Positions 50,086 through 62,904 of a DNA stretch of 64,000 bases are shown one piece after another. Numbering within the stretch: the stretch's first letter is position 1; every line of letters starts with the position of its first letter. Source of the stretch: Kuschelorhynchus macadamiae (taxonomy: Eukaryota; Arthropoda; Insecta; Coleoptera; Curculionidae); assembly GCA_030620095.1 (NCBI GenBank), contig JAUTXW010001311.1, positions 2,891,501 through 2,955,500 on the forward strand. Reading direction: 5' to 3'. The translations under genes were made by a program, and so were the position numbers. Below the pieces are notes generated by a model, which did no database searches, was not told the DNA's origin, and worked only from the letters and a program-made list of their open reading frames with translations.

Positions 50086-50810
50086 TGATTTGTTCCACCA
50101 TATTCGATTCGTACCAATATTTGACCAATTTCTATCTTTGCCACACTTGATTTTTATTATCTGATTTTAATATTTCAATTTTTCTATTAAATAAGAAGGT
50201 ATTTCTGCGTTGATTTATTAAACTTTTTTGACCAAATTCAAGATGGCAATTCAAAATTGTTTTGCTATCTTGAATTTGAACCACAATTTTATCTCTTTGT
50301 CACACTTAATGCTTAAACAAAACTTGAAATTAATTTAATAGGTAGTTTTCAGGTTGATTTATTTAAACATTTTATTAGGCCGTCATTTTGTTTTGCTATC
50401 TCGGATTCGTACCAAAATGTTAGCAGTTCATTCCTATGTTACACATAGTTCAACATTTGAGGTATATTGGATAATTAGTTTTATAGTAATAATTTTTTAA
50501 ATATTTTATCATTTTGGATTTTTACTAAAATATTAACTGGTTATGCCCATATGACCTATTATTTTTGACCAAAATTTGAAATTAAGTGTTAGTTAACTAG
50601 TTTTTTAGCTACACCGCGAACTGACAGACGCTGACCGAGGGAATTGGGAAAACATATTTTTGTTAGCAAGGGACGCTATATTGCCATGTAAAACCTGAGT
50701 GTGATTTTTTCACGATACAAAAATTTTATTTGGCCGCCATTTTGTTTCGCTATCTTGAATTCGTACCACAATATTACAGGTTCATCTTTATATCGCATTT
50801 AATAATAATG
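50085..50810 (+). repeat. GCCGCCATTTTG tandem-unit family, locus D
   Basis: About five units, then the terminal module (ACCGCGAACTGACAGACGC, GAAAACATATTTTTG, GTGATTTTTTCACGAT), then the start of another unit (50735-50800) that breaks into an AATAATGATAAT microsatellite. Confidence 0.8.
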
Positions 50811-50999
50811 ATAATAATAATAATGAAGCATCCAGAAATCGGTCATTTTGAAAACATGTAGCATCGTTAGATCATTTCTTAATACACAATAGTTGTTTCT
50901 TTACCTTTTCCTTTTTTTGGTTCTTTTTTTGTACTGACTTGGTATAATCCCGTCAGTATAAAATACAACCACATGAATACTGTGAGACAACAAGTCGAG

Positions 51000-52330
51000 A
51001 TAATAATAATGATAATAATAATAAATATTTATTTACATTATAAAGGCATAGTACAATCAATAGATAAAATAAAATTCTTAATGCAAACAAACACAATAAA
51101 CCTGCAGGAGTAACCGCTGTGAGCAGGTTTTTACTATACTAAAACATGAATACAAATAACATTAAACTATACGTACTATAACATAACATACATTCATTGA
51201 TTTTAAATTACGTTGTATTGTGTTACGTTAAAATCTTACTTTTGAACATTTACAACCTTGTGTAATTCCATTCTCTTAATTGAGTTTAGTTATACTTTTA
51301 TTTTTTTCTTGAGCAAAGATCTCGAATTTGATCTCAGCACTAAGTCTTAAGGTTTTTATTAATAAAATGTGTTTGTGAATTATGATTAGGTTTTGACTTC
51401 TTTGATAATCATGTCCTGCTAACAAAACAAGTGTTTTGTGCCTGTTTGAATGAATTATCAAATTATAAAAATAAAGCTGCGTAATATTGTATATTTTTGA
51501 CTCTTCAAAAAGAAGTTGTGTTGAGTAAGTACGGTTTTTTTTAATATTATTTTTAAGAATGTTTTTTTTATCACTTCTAATTTCTTAAATGCCTCTCAAA
51601 GACATATCCCTAATCAACAATGCCATATTGAATTCTGGACTCTAGGAGAGCATAGTAAATAATCTTTAAGTGCTGAATGTCAGGTATTGAACAAAAAAGT
51701 TTAAATCTATAAATCAATGATCTTAAGGTATTTACAACGTTTTTTAAATGTTCATTCTATCACAAATGTTGATCAATGCCTGCATCTAAATAACTTATCG
51801 AGGAAGTGGAAGAAATAGGGATTAATCTATCCGTATAAACCACGTTTAAGTCCGTGTAGTCTGGTATTTTATTTTTATATGAGGCAAAATCAATAAATTT
51901 TGTTTTATCAAAGTAAGTTTTTTATTGAAAAACCAAATGCAAACATATTTCAAAACAACCTCGATGATTACTTTTATATATTGCAAGAATCTGCGGTTAA
52001 AAACAGCAATCTACTGCCAGCAAAGCTTACAACCTCTCCCTCAAAATCTAGAGCAAGTAAATTATTTATATATACAGACAACAGTAATGGTCCCAATACA
52101 GCTCCTGAGGTATCCCGCAATCGGTATCCAATTTTTCGCTAAACGAGTCGTTTAGAGTTTATTTCTACTGTCTGAAATCTCTCTCTTAAGCAATTTTTAA
52201 TAAGGTTATGTGTAATTCTTCGAACTCCAGCACGTTCCAAGGCATCCAGTAACAATGACTGATCCACCGTATCAAACGACTTGGCGAGATCAAGGAACAC
52301 ACAGTGCTTGCATACAATTTTAAATCGATC
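51000..52330 (-). pseudogene. Degenerate LINE reverse transcriptase with 3' tail
   Basis: Minus strand from 52330: CVFLDLAKSFDTVDQSLLL (motif A with its catalytic Asp), LIKNCLRERFQTVEINSKR, CGIPQ (motif B), then many stops. Later blocks YLDAGIDQHL, NEHLKNVVNTLRSLIYRFKL and ALLESRIQYGIV match the post-palm part. No intact YADD box is readable. The 3' UTR ends at about 51000 in a TTATTATTATCATTATTATT-like tail. The 5' side is cut at 52330, where the GCCGCCATTTTG family begins. It is of the Jockey/CR1-like type by overall look; the clade is uncertain. Confidence 0.7.
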
Positions 52331-52455
52331 TAATAAGTGCTTTTTCAGGCTGATTTTTTGATATATTATCAGATCGCCATTTTGTTTTGTTATTCGCATC
52401 AAAATTTTTGTGTTGTTAAAGTCAAATCTATGGACAAAATTTTGAAAGTGATGTA
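52330..52455 (+). repeat. GCCGCCATTTTG tandem-unit family, locus E
   Basis: One partial unit (GTGCTTTTTCAGGCTGATTT, GATCGCCATTTTGTTTTGTT, AAAATTTTTGTG) wedged between a LINE and a Penelope fragment, both on the minus strand. Confidence 0.7.
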
Positions 52456-52745
52456 CTAAACACACGATCTTTTATCTATTCTACTATCGCTTTTGTGTTG
52501 AATAATACGGTTTTTTAAGCTTTGACTAGTTTGACCTATGTAGAATTTTTGACAGTCCAGACACGGGATTTTATATACAACATTGTAATTTTGCATATAC
52601 GGTATTTTGTCTTTAGTTTTTGTCAATAATTGACCAATTTTTAATGTATTATATTTAGCCACTTTTATACTGGCACATGAACTGAAATGCTTAATTACGC
52701 TGTCAGTAAGTCCAACAACATAAGGTAACTTTTTGTATTTAAAAT
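52456..52745 (-). pseudogene. Penelope-like GIY-YIG endonuclease fragment
   Basis: Minus strand: KKLPYVVGLTDSVIKHFSSC, then KIGQLLTKTKDKIPYMQNYN and VVYKIPCLDCQKFYIGQTSQ, ending SLKNRIIQHKSDSR near 52470. The Cys pair, YIGQT and R...H match the Penelope GIY-YIG domain. It is a different family from the 20-kb copy. No reverse transcriptase remains upstream, and the C-terminal end is cut by locus E. Confidence 0.8.
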
Positions 52746-52849
52746 TTGTCTGTATATGATCCTCCGTTGGTCCGTCAAATATGTTAGAGTTATAAATTAG
52801 CTTAGCCCGTTAGTGTGGTTGCAGGTTTATTGTTTAAAACTGTATATTT

Positions 52850-53155
52850 TTACCTACCGACGGTCCCGCGTCGAGTATAAATTCTATATTTTACGAACAC
52901 CTGAATGAATTTCGTTTTAAGCATCTACGATGTGATTTAGCCAGGGGACCTTCAACACGCGTGTTTTTTACCAATGTTTTTCAACTTAAATTTGTTTTTA
53001 TTTTGGATTGTACTGTTATTTCATTAGTGTTGTATTTTAGCTATTTACCTCCTGAGGAAGCCGTTAATCAATGGCGAAATATAGAGGATTGATGGATAAA
53101 TGAGATTTTTTCTTTTTGTTTGACACACACCACAGACTGCTTACCCGAGAATTCA

Positions 53156-53158
<3 letters not shown>
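52850..53158 (+). other. Penelope-terminus-like sequence with hammerhead-like core
   Basis: At 53052-53079 the plus strand reads CTGAGGA, AGCC, a loop, GGC and GAAA: an intact CUGANGA box, a three-pair stem II and the GAAA box of a hammerhead ribozyme. Upstream ACACGCGTG and downstream ATTGATGGATAAATGAG are typical of Penelope-like ends in my memory. The orientation is opposite to the fragment at 52456-52745, as expected if it is that element's inverted terminus, but this is unproven. Confidence 0.4.

Positions 53159-53215
<57 letters not shown>
53159..53215. repeat. (AT)n microsatellite, about 57 bp
   Basis: A pure TA run. Confidence 0.95.
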
Positions 53216-53218
<3 letters not shown>

Positions 53219-55530
53219 GTGGGTATAGGAGAATTTACCGATTTTTTAAATGTAAATACTCTCGAACCTATCTCTCCATTGTGATAACTTATATCACATC
53301 GTTATTTTTAACTTGTATCATATTGAATATTCTATAATGGGCGGAAAGTAGTTCATTACAGACCCCGCACCCAGATCCTTCTAGTTTATATTATTAAAAT
53401 AGTTTTTTCCTAAAACTTAAGGCTAGGTGGAGCTGGACACTATTTATTGAAATACTGTTTTAAGAAAATGTCACAGGTAATAAATAATCCATAAATTGTA
53501 ATACACCATTTCAGCTTAATAATCATTTATAAATTAATCGCAAGGAAAGCGTTAAAAGGTGAAAATATAGGCATTTAATAAGGTGTATAATTTCAGGTAA
53601 CAAAAGCCTTATCAGCGAAAAAAAAAACATTACAATTATATTAATTACACCTTCAAATATTATCACCAATTATTTCGTTTCACGTGATAGAAAACGACAG
53701 ATAATGCCGGTATGTCTGTTTAATAATTTCACATAAATTATTTTAAATTACCTTTAATTACATCCCTAGAGATAACCCAAGTGTATGTTTCCCCTATTGT
53801 CACACAGGAACTATCTTAAGAAGATAATTAATTTTTTTTATAAAATACAAAGCTCATTACTTTTGTTTTCCAATAAGTTGACCTATTGATTAGGGCTAAA
53901 TATGGGACAATGCAATTTTTAATCAGTATTATAACATACGTTTCATACTTTATTGATAATACGACTATGTACATGAGGGTATTTATTTGACCTTCTAATT
54001 TGTAAAAAACCTAGAAGCAATAAATATACATTCCCATGATATTTTTTCAATGTGTATTTAAATTCGGACCAAGGAAAACTGTCTATCGCTAAATTTCACA
54101 AGCAAAACTCCGATGTCAAATTTTATTGTAAAAGGGTGACGATTAGTAAAATCATCAATTTTTTGTGATTTAGTGGATCATTATCATCGTCCCAGTATCA
54201 ATAGTTGGTCATAGAATGTAGCGAATGTTCTCGCAAATACGTTTTCTAAGCTCAAGTTGTGATCAACAGTTTATAGAGACTGGAATCAATATTACGAGCA
54301 ACATGACCAAAACATATCATGTGGGGCATATTAGAACCCGAAAAACTGAGATTAATTGGCCATAGTCGTTTACAAATTCATGTAGAAGCCTAAATTTAGA
54401 AAAGATACTATTTGAAATCGGCAAAACCTGAATGTACAACCCGCCCACCCTAGCATGGCGCATTGCCCTCAATGAAAAACAGGATAGGAAAACCTGGAAT
54501 GGCAGTAACCGAAAAAGATAGTGGGCTGATTTAGTGGTTTCCGAAGTTGTTATATTATATTCGCATACGTGCTAAATCGAGATCACAACAATCACTTGAT
54601 CGGCACGGTCGCTTTGAATTCCTGAGGTAAATACCTCCTCCTTCCCCGCATCTACCCCATTTGCAAAGCCGCGGTGTTGCAGCTGTTCGATATTCAAGGT
54701 ATTAAAGCTAACTTAAACCAAAAAGAGCATTACAATCTTCAATTTAAAAAAACGCAAACTTGATTTAATCATTCAAGATTTAATTGGATAGCCCATAGTT
54801 TTCATTTTATATATATTACATTCCGTTGCATCAAACAAAAGTCGATTATTTAATACATTCTTAATCTATTTCCTATTCGTGTTAAAACTTGCCCACACTA
54901 CCACAATATTAGGCAATAACAATATATTGATAAAACATTCAATGTCATATTAACTTATCTAAAACTTTATATCTGACTAATATGTATTAATGAACGTTAA
55001 CAAAAAAAAACCTTATATATTCATTTTAATAGCAAAGTTCTTCCCCTATAATTTCAAAATATTGTGCAATATTTTCTATTAAAACGACGTTTTGGTCGTA
55101 CCTATTCAAATGGGGTTTTTGTTTTCATCATTTGTGAAATAAATTTATATTTCCTACTAAATAAAAAGGGAAACAAATACATAGTCAGAAACTAAAAAAA
55201 AAATATATAATAAATATACCAATCCAATTGAAATTTTTAAGAAAATACGTTATATTTAAGAAATTGCCAGAAATATAATTAATTCATACGTCATGTGAAA
55301 GCCTAATAAATGCCCTTTTCAACAAGACCAAAATCGTCAAGATTTATTAGTTATTACCTAAGTTATGTCCGTTTTAAAAAACAAATTATTACTCTTTCTC
55401 CTACCCTTTATTTGAACAGCTAGAGAAAAAACCCTTAATAAAAATTATTCGTAATTTAGCAGAGATTAATATAAAGTCAATTTTGATATACACTTACTGG
55501 GTAAATTTCTGAGAAAATCTGCCTCTTCTA
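53216..55530. other. Non-coding stretch, nothing firmly recognised
   Basis: About 2.3 kb. 54200-54700 is a little GC-richer and reads like worn coding sequence in places, but no family could be recognised. Confidence 0.4.
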
Positions 55531-55613
55531 ATTGACTACGCGTATTACGCCCTTCATCGGCCGACTTGGAAACTTAAAAATAACTTCCAGCGTTTTTTCT
55601 TGGCCACTTTTAC

Positions 55614-56575
55614 TTAAAAAAAAATGTTTCCAACATCGTGGGCTAAACGGTTTCCGAGATACAGCCGGTCTACTTTCTTAATTATACCCCCGGTACAGGA
55701 ACGTCTAGAAAGAAAATCGTGCCTTCTGATTAAATTCCCATCGTAAAATTTTATATTAGGCTGTTGTTGCTTCAGATGATCAAGAAACAGGGGCAGGTTT
55801 TTTGGACCATACGGCCATATTATAAGAGTATCGTGTACAAAAACATATCTGAACCATGATTTTGGCTTTAATAGAGCCGACTCCAAAACTTCCTCCTCAA
55901 AACCGTCCATGAAGATATTGGCTACCACTGGTGTCAGCAGAGATCCCATAGCTGCTCCTGAGGTTTCTTCATAAAAAGTTTCTTGAAAAACAAAATATGT
56001 TAACGTGAGACATGCTTGAATTAAATCTAAAAGTGAGTTGTCAATATAATATTATGGTAAAATAAACCTGACATTATGGCAATTGAATCATTTATAGGCA
56101 CATTCGTACTAATTGGATTGATTTTAGTTTCTCTACTAAATTAATTGCTAATATATGAATGTGCTTTTCCTGTAAAATTATTAAGAATATTTGAAAGATA
56201 TTTACCGATTTTGTAAGCGGGCGATCCTGTTGCACTGACAGTAGGTCGAAGTGGTACATTAACCTTGTAAATTTTAGGTAGTCCGTAGAACTGCGGAATC
56301 CTTGAGCTGCTTGGTCTTAGCATCATCTCCTCTTCTGGTAGGTTGGATGCATTTATAAGGTTTTGTTGTTCGGGTCTGGTTGAATTACTCTGCATCATAC
56401 GTGGAAACCGATCACACTGGATCACGGTTTCGTAAACACAGGAGGTCTCTCCGAACTCATTTAGTGTTTTAATTTCGTGAAGTAAAAATCTCTGAAGATG
56501 CATCATGCAATCGAAGGCAAAACGTCGGAAAGTGATTCCATTTTCACACGGTATAATCCTAAGAACTATCATATC
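55614..56575 (-). pseudogene. Penelope-like reverse transcriptase fragment
   Basis: Minus strand. From 56572: a worn N-terminal part, then SSSRIPQFYGLPKIYKVNVP and LRPTVSATGSPAYKIGKYLS near 56260. Near 55990 come LTLTYFVFQETFYEETSGAA, MGSLLTPVVANIFMDGFEEE (motif B) and WFRYVFVHDTLIIWPYG, where the YVDD box of motif C is disrupted by inserted residues. It ends near 55614. Motif A and the GIY-YIG domain are not readable. It is a third Penelope family in the window by sequence. Confidence 0.8.
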
Positions 56576-57984
56576 TTATATCTTATAAAGGGGCAAAAAT
56601 AAATGCTTTTTATTAGTTCTATTTGAAATTTATGAAATATTTCAGAGATCCGTTTTAGATTTACATTTCTCAGTTACTTGAAATATTTTTGACAGGGATG
56701 ACACAGCGGTAATTTCCATCCTTCGGCCTCCATTTAAAATTGGTATTCTTAATATTTTCTCATAAATTTTGACATATCACCGATACGTCAAAATCTATAA
56801 GATTCACAACACTGAATCACACAGGACCAAACCTGATGACATAGTGATTATGGATATATGTCATTCGGTTCTTTATACTTTTGTTGGTACATAGAAAGCG
56901 ATGTTAATACAGATGAACTATTTAGAAGTAAGAATACTTTGTAATGCCAACAAAGCTAGTTTTTTATTATAACTTGTTGTTTTTCATTATTACTCTGTTT
57001 TAAGTTTTGCCTACATGTACTATGTTTTATATTGCAGCAACCTTGGGAAACAACGTGGCAAAGGTTTAGAAACTGTTTTGCCCAAGGAATAAATAATGCT
57101 TTGGAATTGGTCTCGCGGATTTTTGTCTTGTGAGTGCCAGTTTTTCATGAGGTCAAAAAGGAATCATGAACAAATATTTCGACGTTTCTGTTATGATCTT
57201 TTAATAAAAGAGTATTTTTTGTTAGCTGTTCAATTTTAATAAATCAATATTTATAAAATGTTTGAGACTTTATTATTTTTTATTCCAAAATAGTCCAATA
57301 TTATCTACAAGAACGTTCGTTAGTAGATACAATTCGATATCTTTTAGTTTATTCCCAAACTCAAGCTCGTCGGCAACGCAGTTTTTACATGTTACTCCTA
57401 ACTTGTTATTTCAGTCAAAATACATCAATAGCACTCAATACGAACCATAATTATTATACCTTCATTAAAATCAGCGAGTCAAGCTGTCTGCTATATATTT
57501 CAATTTAAAAAGAAGAAAACGAATAAAATCACGTTGCATGGAAAAATTTTCCCTCTTGGCTGGCTTGTCTGACAAGCTTCACAAATAGGAGCGATTTCTA
57601 AGTAAAAAATTACGTAAGATGCTGTTTCGAATGTAAATGTGCCGGCAAAGCTATAATTAAGTAATTTTGCCGCATTTAAAACAATATATAATGATTAGAA
57701 AGAGTTTTCTCATGGTCAGCTGGAAGCATAACATATATTAACATTATATTAATTCAATCTATGATATTAACAGCTGATGGTAAAGATAATGATTACTATC
57801 TGGTTTACTTAAAGCTATTACGGAATATTAGTCAAATTGATGATTAAGACAAAATTATCGATTTTTGTTCGAATCAATAAAAATATATAATTGTCATTAA
57901 AGTAAACGTGATGTAGACATTAGTTATACAGGGTCCGGCAATAGGATTGAACGGTTTTGCAAAGGTTGCCATAATAGACCACTA
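56576..57984. other. Non-coding stretch, nothing recognised
   Basis: AT-rich with no gene or repeat arm recognised. ATACAGGGTCCGGCAATAGG at 57927 resembles a transposon end and leads into locus F. Confidence 0.4.
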
Positions 57985-58118
57985 GACCGACAGACAAACA
58001 GACAGACAGACCGACGGAATTGAGAACATATGTCTTTCAGCATCTAGGAACCCTGAAACGTAAAGATCTGAAAAGAATCTCGGAGGGTGATTTTTCACAA
58101 TTACATTTTACGCGGGAA
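57985..58118 (+). repeat. GCCGCCATTTTG tandem-unit family, locus F (terminal module only)
   Basis: GACCGACAGACAAACAGACA, GAGAACATATGTCTTTCAGC, CATCTAGGAACCCTGAAACG and CTCGGAGGGTGATTTTTCAC, then TTTTACGCGGGAA at 58105. It shows the right terminal module without preceding tandem units. Confidence 0.75.
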
Positions 58119-60421
58119 ATAAACATGTAGGCAACGCATAACAATTAGGTTATCACACAGCCCCAACATTCTCAGATTTTATTTTCATCATGGAATCCCT
58201 TACGGAGTAAAAAGCATTTTGGATAAGGTATTTCTTGGCATAATTTTTAAATGAAGTTCCTCTTAGTGAGTGTTTTTCACTAGAAAGGGCATTATAAAAT
58301 CTTGTGCAGTTTGTAACACTCTAATTTTGTTATATAGTTTAATCTTTAAGTTTAACATTTATAATGTACCTACTCTTTTAGTGTTAAATTTTAATAATTG
58401 ATATGGGCGCTTATTTAAATTATATATTGGTTTTATAGTTTAGTTAGATTACCCATATCTCAATCGAGGATTTCATTTGTTATACCGGATTATATTATAA
58501 TGATTAATCGGTATGTATAGCGCCACCTATTATCAACAACTATCAGTATTCTTAAACTAAAGTAGTTCACCACCCCGTTCTAAAGAAACGTTTACTGCAA
58601 GTTCAAACGTTGTTACTTGGATGGCGATGCCTAGATTCGTACAATATCATTCATAAATTAAAATTATAATTATTAAAAAAAAAAAACGAAATCCAAATAA
58701 CATCTAAAGATATTTATTTCTTAATATTACAGAGTAAATAAGAATTTAATTTTAGCAGTCTTGAAACCCTGTTTTGCCTCCTTTATGCAAGTTTTGGTCT
58801 TTCGATAATCTTGTCAGGACGTTGCATTTTCAACTTCAAACCTCTATTTTTGGGTCCAAACATCTTTTCTGTAAATAATAAAATACAGGCATTAATGCAC
58901 CGAATTTTTTTTGCATGTAAGGTCGATATTTGGTATTAATACTCATATGTAGGAATTTATGTTTATGAAGAACGTTTTTAGGCCAATACATGCGTTACTT
59001 TATTTTAAATTTACCCTATGTTAATTGTATTCCCTTTTAGCCCTGGATATCTAACACATAAGAGCAATATTAACACAAATTCTTTCACTTAACTGTGGCC
59101 TATAAACACATACAATTTCTGGATTTAAAATCAATATTCATACCTTTTTTTTCTTGGATTAGGTAGCAGTTGCATATTGGTGTAACTAAATCGGCTGTGT
59201 TTAGTGTTTGGAAAACCAAATTACTTCCTTAAATATTTTCTTTATCAATTATTTTCTCCTGATTGCATGAGTATTTAGACCCTTTTATGTCCTGAATTAT
59301 TACTCGACCATTTTTTGTCTTCTGTGAATTGCCTAAAATATTTCGTTATGGGTAAATCTCTTTTAATGGTAAAATAACAAATTTATTTATATTGTATTGT
59401 TGTTAAAATCTAATTTAAATCAAGCCTAGGTACATTTTTGTTGTCAGGGTTTTTCCACTTCCCCATTTGAAATCAATTCCCCATAGCTTTGATCTCTGTT
59501 TTAGTTGCAAATTGATTTTTCGGGATAGCCTTTTCGGATCCGGTAAACTATCCTGACAGACGATATTTGCATATTTTATTTTTTTCCCAGAAAGTACCCA
59601 TTTGTGATATTACATTTCAAAAATAAAAATTGCGGGATATGCAAAAGTTTTCCCAAAAAAAATTAATTAAAAGTCACACTCGGTCACAATTTGACAGCCT
59701 TAAAACCAAAAATTTAGAAATGTTGAAAGATTTTAGATTTACCAATTTGTTAGAGGAAATGAAATGACCAATTGAAAATTATTTGGACAACAGAATTGTA
59801 ATTATTTATTGTTGTTATTATAGTTTTAATGAAGGTTTTATTGACGAACCTGGGCTAACCTAACGTTAGCGGGACAGATCCACCTAACAATATAGTTTTT
59901 GTTACAGAAACATCCCGCTTTCAATATAGACTCGAAATTCGGTTGGCGCGCTGCCGCGCGCTTTCTTTACAGAAAACATAACTAATCCTAACCTAACCTA
60001 ATCCGCATTTTTATTAATTATAAGTTTTGTTATAAAAAAAATTAGTTTTACGTGTATCATAACTTATAGGTATTTCTTTAATTATGAATATGGCAACGTC
60101 GCACATCAAATTACAAACAAGCATGGCGATGGGAACAGTCGGAAAGATGTTTGAAATCAAAATTACCTTTGATTTGTATAATAATTACATCTTAAAGTAA
60201 ATTTTGAGTGCTGATGAGAGTTTTCCACACATTTTCTCAATTTGGACTGCTAGAATGGTAGATAGAAACAAAAAGAAACAAAAATAAACGAGATTTAAGA
60301 GTGTCAACATAGTTTACCGAAACCAGCCTTTTCAACTATTATTCTAATTATCTAAGTTTTGGAAGCTGGAAGATAGATGTTTGCTTACTATTCGTTTTAC
60401 CTAATTCACAGTATAATTTAG
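58119..60421. other. Non-coding stretch, nothing firmly recognised
   Basis: No gene recognised. It holds a short CCTAACCTAACCTAA run (about 59990-60003) and a GC-rich palindromic patch GGCGCGCTGCCGCGCGC (about 59944-59960). Neither is long enough to interpret. Confidence 0.4.
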
Positions 60422-61125
60422 TGTTATGGGACGTGTCACTTCCTATACGCTGTCACTCGCTGCGTCCGATATGCCCTCATTCAGTAGGCGCATGCTAAGA
60501 TCCCAACTGTTGCCAAGTTTATTCTTAGGTGGTTGCCGTTTGAATTATAAACCAATCAGTGATCGTTTTTCTTGCCCCGCAATCCCTATTTTAAATCATT
60601 CCGAGTTCCTCTTGACAACACTGATGTCACCTGGGGCAATCTAACCAATGATAGTTCGGCATCCGAGTTGAGTAAATTCTAGAAGTTACAATGGAGCTGG
60701 TTCCAGGAAGGAAGTACCTTTTCACTTCACTTTCTGGTCTCTTATAACATCGAAAGGTCTTCAGCGCGAACTGGGGAAAATAAAATCCAAGTTTTTCTTG
60801 GAAATCCGTTAGTGGGATTTCTCCTCAGCTTCGTAAAAATTTACTTTGTGTTTTCTATTTGTGAGTTTTATTGTATTTTGTAACCTCTAAGTAATCTCTC
60901 TGAGAGAGGATTTTTGTTGCTGAAGTTGGATTAAGCCGCCATTTTTCTGCCACCTTGTGAGAAGTCTTCCTGTCCGGGGCGAACTAAACCCTATTGAATA
61001 GGGTCTTAGTACGGCTCTTTAAGACTCACTTTGACGTGAACTAGTAACGTTCCGCCCTATAACTACTGAGGTCCTATCTACTAATACACCTTCCACCGAT
61101 TGCAGTGACGTATCACGCTGTGACA
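60422..61125 (+). mobile_element. Probable LTR of a Gypsy-type retrotransposon
   Basis: Starts TGTTATGGGACG and ends GCTGTGACA, with an AATAAA signal near 60780. Directly after it, TTGGTGAACC (61127) resembles the first bases of the tRNA-Trp-type primer-binding site (TGGTGACCC) used by CsRn1-like Gypsy elements. The sequence is GC-richer than its surroundings. No second LTR, gag or pol was found, and no target duplication, so it would be a 5' LTR of a truncated element. The class rests on memory of such LTRs. Confidence 0.4.
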
Positions 61126-61814
61126 ATTGGTGAACCTTTTTATTTCACACTAGTATTTTTTTTCTTTTTTTCTTTTGTTTTGTACAGGTTTTTTTTTCAA
61201 TTTATTTTTTATTGTCGTTATTTAATGTGTTTTATTTAGATCACATTTTCTCTTCTTTTTCAGATTTTTTTTTAAATAACTTCTTAATTTTAAATTACAT
61301 TTTTTTTATTTTATAAAAGTATCAGGAACAAATGAGTGCCGGACACATCGAGGGGCTTTTCAGTTTAGGCCTTAATAAATTGGTGGCCTTTTTTACTTTT
61401 AATTTTTTTCCACGCCCACTCTCCGGGATAAACGAGCTAAGGGAATTGATATTGCACGCTCTGTTGACTACGAGCTTGTCTCCTGTAAATTATAAACCAG
61501 ATCAAGGGTTGCAAGTTGTACAACGAAAACTTCAAACAATGTTGTGTCGGGGGGAGGTATTTCTGAAATGTCATTCCTTCTAGTGAAATACCTGCTCGAG
61601 CAATCCAGACTACAGAACAATCGTTTACAAACATTACACATTTATAAATATACGAAGGGAAGAAGGTTAAAATTTTATTTTGTACAAAAATCTCCCGACA
61701 ACTTTGTCGAAAATTTAAATTGTAGATTATCCTTAAAAGCTTTTCTGCCCAACAAAAACACGACTACTGGTACTGCCTGAACCCAGGCAATTATATTATT
61801 GAACACGCAGCTGT
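61126..61814. other. Unassigned stretch after the LTR
   Basis: T-rich leader-like sequence, then motif-free plus-strand frames at 61332-61583 and 61544-61780. They could be worn gag, but nothing diagnostic is visible. Confidence 0.3.
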
Positions 61815-62866
61815 AAGCCAAAGAATACTAATCAGAAAACCAACTTGCTTATCAAGCGTATTTTAAACTTGGATATCAAACTGTGGTGGTATTGGTTTTC
61901 TATGAGGTCATTACTATTCCACCAATGTTCCATATCTTTCCTTGCTTCTAACATTTTAACACTTAATTTATGTGAAGTATCAGGTGTCACAATTTTAGAA
62001 GTATCGTCTGCATACATCGAAATATGATCGGCTCTAATACTCTTAGGCAAGTCATTAGTGTATAAGATAAACAAAAGTGGTCCCAGTATAGATCATTGTG
62101 GAACACCCATATTAACTGATCTAGGTTAAGAAAAGGCGCTACCATACTGAACGACCATGTCGCTGTCAGTCATATACTTGGTCATATATGAGCCAATCCT
62201 ATCAAGCAACAGCAACACACCTCGTATGCCCATATTATACAGTTTGGATGACATAAAACTTTTATTCACAGTATCAAAAGCAATCGATAAATCAAAGAAC
62301 AATCCTACAACACATTTGCCACTGTTCACTTGTGCATAATTCATGAAAGAGTAAATTGCAGTTTCTATAGAACTACCTGGCAAAAGTCCATGTTGGCAAA
62401 TGTTAATGATGTTATTTTTAGAGACAAAGTCAATTAACAAATCATTAAGGACTCTCTCTAAAACCTTTGAGGGCGTACTCAATTAAGATATTTTTCTACA
62501 ACTTTCATTATTATCACGTTTATTCTTTCGATGAGTAGGCACAATGTTAACGGTATTGAGTATTTTCGCAAACTTTTTTTATTGCTTTAATAAATTTAGA
62601 ACTAATATCATCGAAACCCGACGATTTAGTTGTTTTCAGATTCTCTATGATATGCCTTACCTGATCCCTTGATACATCGAATACCGCTACGGGTGAAAAC
62701 ACGAAATCAGTAACTGTGCACTTTGTGCTGGGTGACCCATATCTGTCTGTTAAGTATACATTAGACACGATAATAAAATGACTAGCAAATTCCTCCACAA
62801 TTTTTTTTTAGGATCACTGGCTGTATTATTATATATATTAATAGTAATAGTTTGGCCGTTATATTA
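61815..62866 (-). pseudogene. LINE reverse transcriptase fragment (Jockey/CR1-like)
   Basis: Minus strand from about 62863: IVEEFASHFIIVSNVYLTDR, then VRHIIENLKTTKSSGFDDIS and SKFIKAIKK (the usual region before RT), a frame slip, STPSKVLERVLNDLLIDFVS, CQHGLLPGSSIETAIYSFMN, VVGLFFDLSIAFDTVNKSFM (motif A), a slip, then LLFILYTNDLPKSIRADHIS and MYADDTSKIVTPDTS, with the YADD catalytic box intact. It ends at HWWNSNDLIENQ near 61840, where the 3' part is lost. Frameshifts near 62480 and 62120 make it dead. The 5' end is interrupted at about 62870 by the hAT element. Confidence 0.8.
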
Positions 62867-62904
62867 GACCAAGGGCCTTCAACCTTTTTTAGTGCAAGGG
62901 CCAA

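Noticed and set aside
52139..52465. 108-codon minus-strand frame as a single gene
   Set aside because: It joins antisense of the tandem-unit repeat (locus E) to a LINE motif A fragment, so it is a chance fusion.
58140..58350. LINE C-terminus on the minus strand
   Set aside because: A few residues (LYNKI, FIMPF) resemble LINE tails but no second block supports it.
59985..60004. CCTAACCTAACCTAA run as a telomere-repeat remnant (TTAGG)n
   Set aside because: Only about three imperfect units. Such short runs occur by chance and in transposons.
60426..60644. 72-codon frame MGRVTSYTLSLAAS...
   Set aside because: It lies wholly inside the probable LTR and has no known motif. Short frames are expected in this GC-richer sequence.
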